A DNA stretch of 23,523 nucleotides from an uncultured Subdoligranulum sp. Its GTDB lineage: Bacteria; Bacillota; Clostridia; Christensenellales; CAG-314. Positions within the stretch are counted from its first letter, which is position 1, and each line of letters begins with the position of its first letter. Below are positions 22,313-23,523 of this stretch, in pieces. The stretch lies in contig URVX01000002.1 of NCBI GenBank assembly GCA_900551395.1, positions 1 through 23,523 of the forward strand. The letters are read 5' to 3'. The notes under the pieces were generated by a model that did no database searches, was not told the DNA's origin, and saw nothing but the letters and a program-made list of their open reading frames with translations. Both the position numbers and the translations under genes were made by a program.

Positions 22313-23523
22313 ATGGACTACAAAAACAAGGTTATCACGGTCGAACAGGCGCTCGGCATGGTCAAATCCGGGATGAGGATTGCGTTGGGCGACGCGACGG
22401 TCGAGCCGCAGGCTTTTCTCGAAAACATACACACCATTGCCGACAGAGTCAGAGACGTTGAGCTGACCAACTGTCTGGGGCTCAGAAGCTATCCCTTCAT
22501 GGAGGATGCCAAATACCACGACAGCTTTATATTGCGCTCGCTGTTTTATTCCAAGCCGACGCGCGAAGCGGAAAAGTATCTTCGGGTGTCTTATGCGCCG
22601 TGTCATCTTAGGCACACGGCGCGTGCAATTCTCGCGCCGGGCAAGCCTGATTTCTTTATAACTACCTGTACGCCTCCCGACGAAAACGGAAATATGAGTA
22701 TCGGCATGTCCAATATTTATTCGTCCGACGTGTACAAGCACGCCAAAAAGGTCATTGTGGAGATAAACGACAAAATGCCCTTTACCTACGGCGACAACCT
22801 GATCAACGTCAAGGACGTTGACTACATAATTCCCGTTTCCTTTCCTCTGCCGCAGGACGTTCCGCCGGCTCCCAACGAAAAGGATCGTATGATTGCGGGG
22901 CATATCGCGGAGTACCTCAAGGACGGCGACTGCGTACAGATAGGTATCGGCGGTATACCCAATTCCGTTACGGAGTTTCTCGCGGAGAAAAAGGATTTGG
23001 GCATTCACACGGAGCTGTTGGGAGACGGTCTTGCCAGACTTGCAATGCGCGGCGTGGTAAACGGTAGCAAAAAGCAGTTTATGAAAGGCAAAATAGTCAC
23101 GAGTATCGTTATGGGAACGGACGTCGTTTACGACTTCGTGAACAAAAACCCCGATGTTTACGTCATGAGCTGCTCTAAATGCAACGATCCTTACACCGTG
23201 CGCAAAAACAGAAATCAGGTGTCCATAAACACAACCCTCGAGGTTGACCTTACCGGTCAGGCGTGCAGCGAGGCAATAGGCTCCAGACAGTTTTCCGGCA
23301 CGGGCGGACAGGCGGACACCACTATAGGCACTCAGATGTCTAAGGGGGGAAGAAGCTTTCTTGCGCTTTATTCCACGGCAAAGGTGCTCAACAAGCAGAC
23401 GGGAGAAAGAGAGGAAATAAGCAAAATCGTGCCGCAGCTCAAGCCGGGCGCGACGGTTTCGCTTCAGCGCAACGACGTCATGTACATCGTCACCGAGTAC
23501 GGAGCGGTAAACCTTATGGGCTT
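22313..23523 (+). CDS. Acetyl-CoA hydrolase / 4-hydroxybutyrate CoA-transferase family protein (3' end outside window)
   Basis: The frame is open from ATG 22313 to the window end (403 codons); GAGGAAA precedes the start. The protein starts MDYKNKVITVEQALGMVKSG. It has IGIGGIPNSVTEFLAEKKDL and HTELLGDGL, and the catalytic glutamate Glu310 in TTLEVDLTGQACSEAIG, followed by SGTGGQADTTIG. This family moves CoA between acyl groups via a glutamyl-CoA intermediate. Placed after ilvE and vor, it most likely exchanges branched acyl-CoA with acetate, releasing isobutyrate, isovalerate or 2-methylbutyrate. Butyryl-CoA or 4-hydroxybutyrate specificity cannot be excluded. The family is usually about 430-450 aa, so little is missing. 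Confidence 0.88.
   Translation, partial: MDYKNKVITVEQALGMVKSGMRIALGDATVEPQAFLENIHTIADRVRDVELTNCLGLRSYPFMEDAKYHDSFILRSLFYSKPTREAEKYLRVSYAPCHLRHTARAILAPGKPDFFITTCTPPDENGNMSIGMSNIYSSDVYKHAKKVIVEINDKMPFTYGDNLINVKDVDYIIPVSFPLPQDVPPAPNEKDRMIAGHIAEYLKDGDCVQIGIGGIPNSVTEFLAEKKDLGIHTELLGDGLARLAMRGVVNGSKKQFMKGKIVTSIVMGTDVVYDFVNKNPDVYVMSCSKCNDPYTVRKNRNQVSINTTLEVDLTGQACSEAIGSRQFSGTGGQADTTIGTQMSKGGRSFLALYSTAKVLNKQTGEREEISKIVPQLKPGATVSLQRNDVMYIVTEYGAVNLMG

Noticed and set aside
1..23523. CRISPR array, tRNA or rRNA genes
   Set aside because: No regularly spaced repeats, no cloverleaf with conserved T-arm and no rRNA-like sequence was noticed in the intergenic gaps.

Overview
The window reads as chromosome of an anaerobic Bacillota, most likely a member of Clostridia. 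The evidence is a SAM-I (S-box) riboswitch in front of metK, a secA-prfB pair, a SecA with a C-terminal zinc motif, strong SD sequences with TTG/GTG starts, and ferredoxin-dependent 2-oxoacid oxidation genes. Most of the window has moderately high GC. The stretch around 16400-18300 is visibly AT-rich.

Left part (1-5540). The window opens inside the 3' end of an IS30-type transposase. A divergent pair follows: a 102-aa unknown protein (minus strand) and an XRE-type regulator (plus strand). Next come a small DUF1858-type CxxC protein, a convergent class I/II PLP aminotransferase (minus strand) sharing a bidirectional terminator with it, and an aldo/keto reductase with a ferredoxin-like tail followed directly by an esterase-D-like hydrolase. 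A 109-aa helical unknown protein with a TTG start stands alone between two terminators.

Core block (5541-14993). A TTGACA-N17-TAATAT promoter drives a SAM-I riboswitch and terminator, then metK, recD2, comF and secA, which are joined by 4-nt ATGA/GTGA overlaps. prfB (with its programmed +1 frameshift) and tsaD follow closely, and a terminator closes the block. recD2 is interrupted by a 59-nt insertion flanked by a 5-nt direct repeat; removing it restores one 742-codon reading frame. An extended -10 promoter inside comF could supply secA, prfB and tsaD independently of SAM.

Island (15150-18330). A lipoprotein of unknown function precedes a subtilisin-like (S8) protein. The signal-anchor start and the body of the S8 protein lie in different frames, and the switch falls at a run of seven A. 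The S8 core also has Glu where the catalytic Asp is expected.

Right part (18480-end). A good promoter drives ilvE, vorD, vorB, vorA, vorC and a class I CoA-transferase that runs off the window. Together these form a complete path from branched-chain amino acid to 2-oxoacid to acyl-CoA to free acid, yielding reduced ferredoxin. A 13-bp perfect hairpin separates the oxidoreductase from the CoA-transferase.

No tRNA, rRNA or CRISPR array was recognised. Product names rest on reading motifs by eye; no database search was run.
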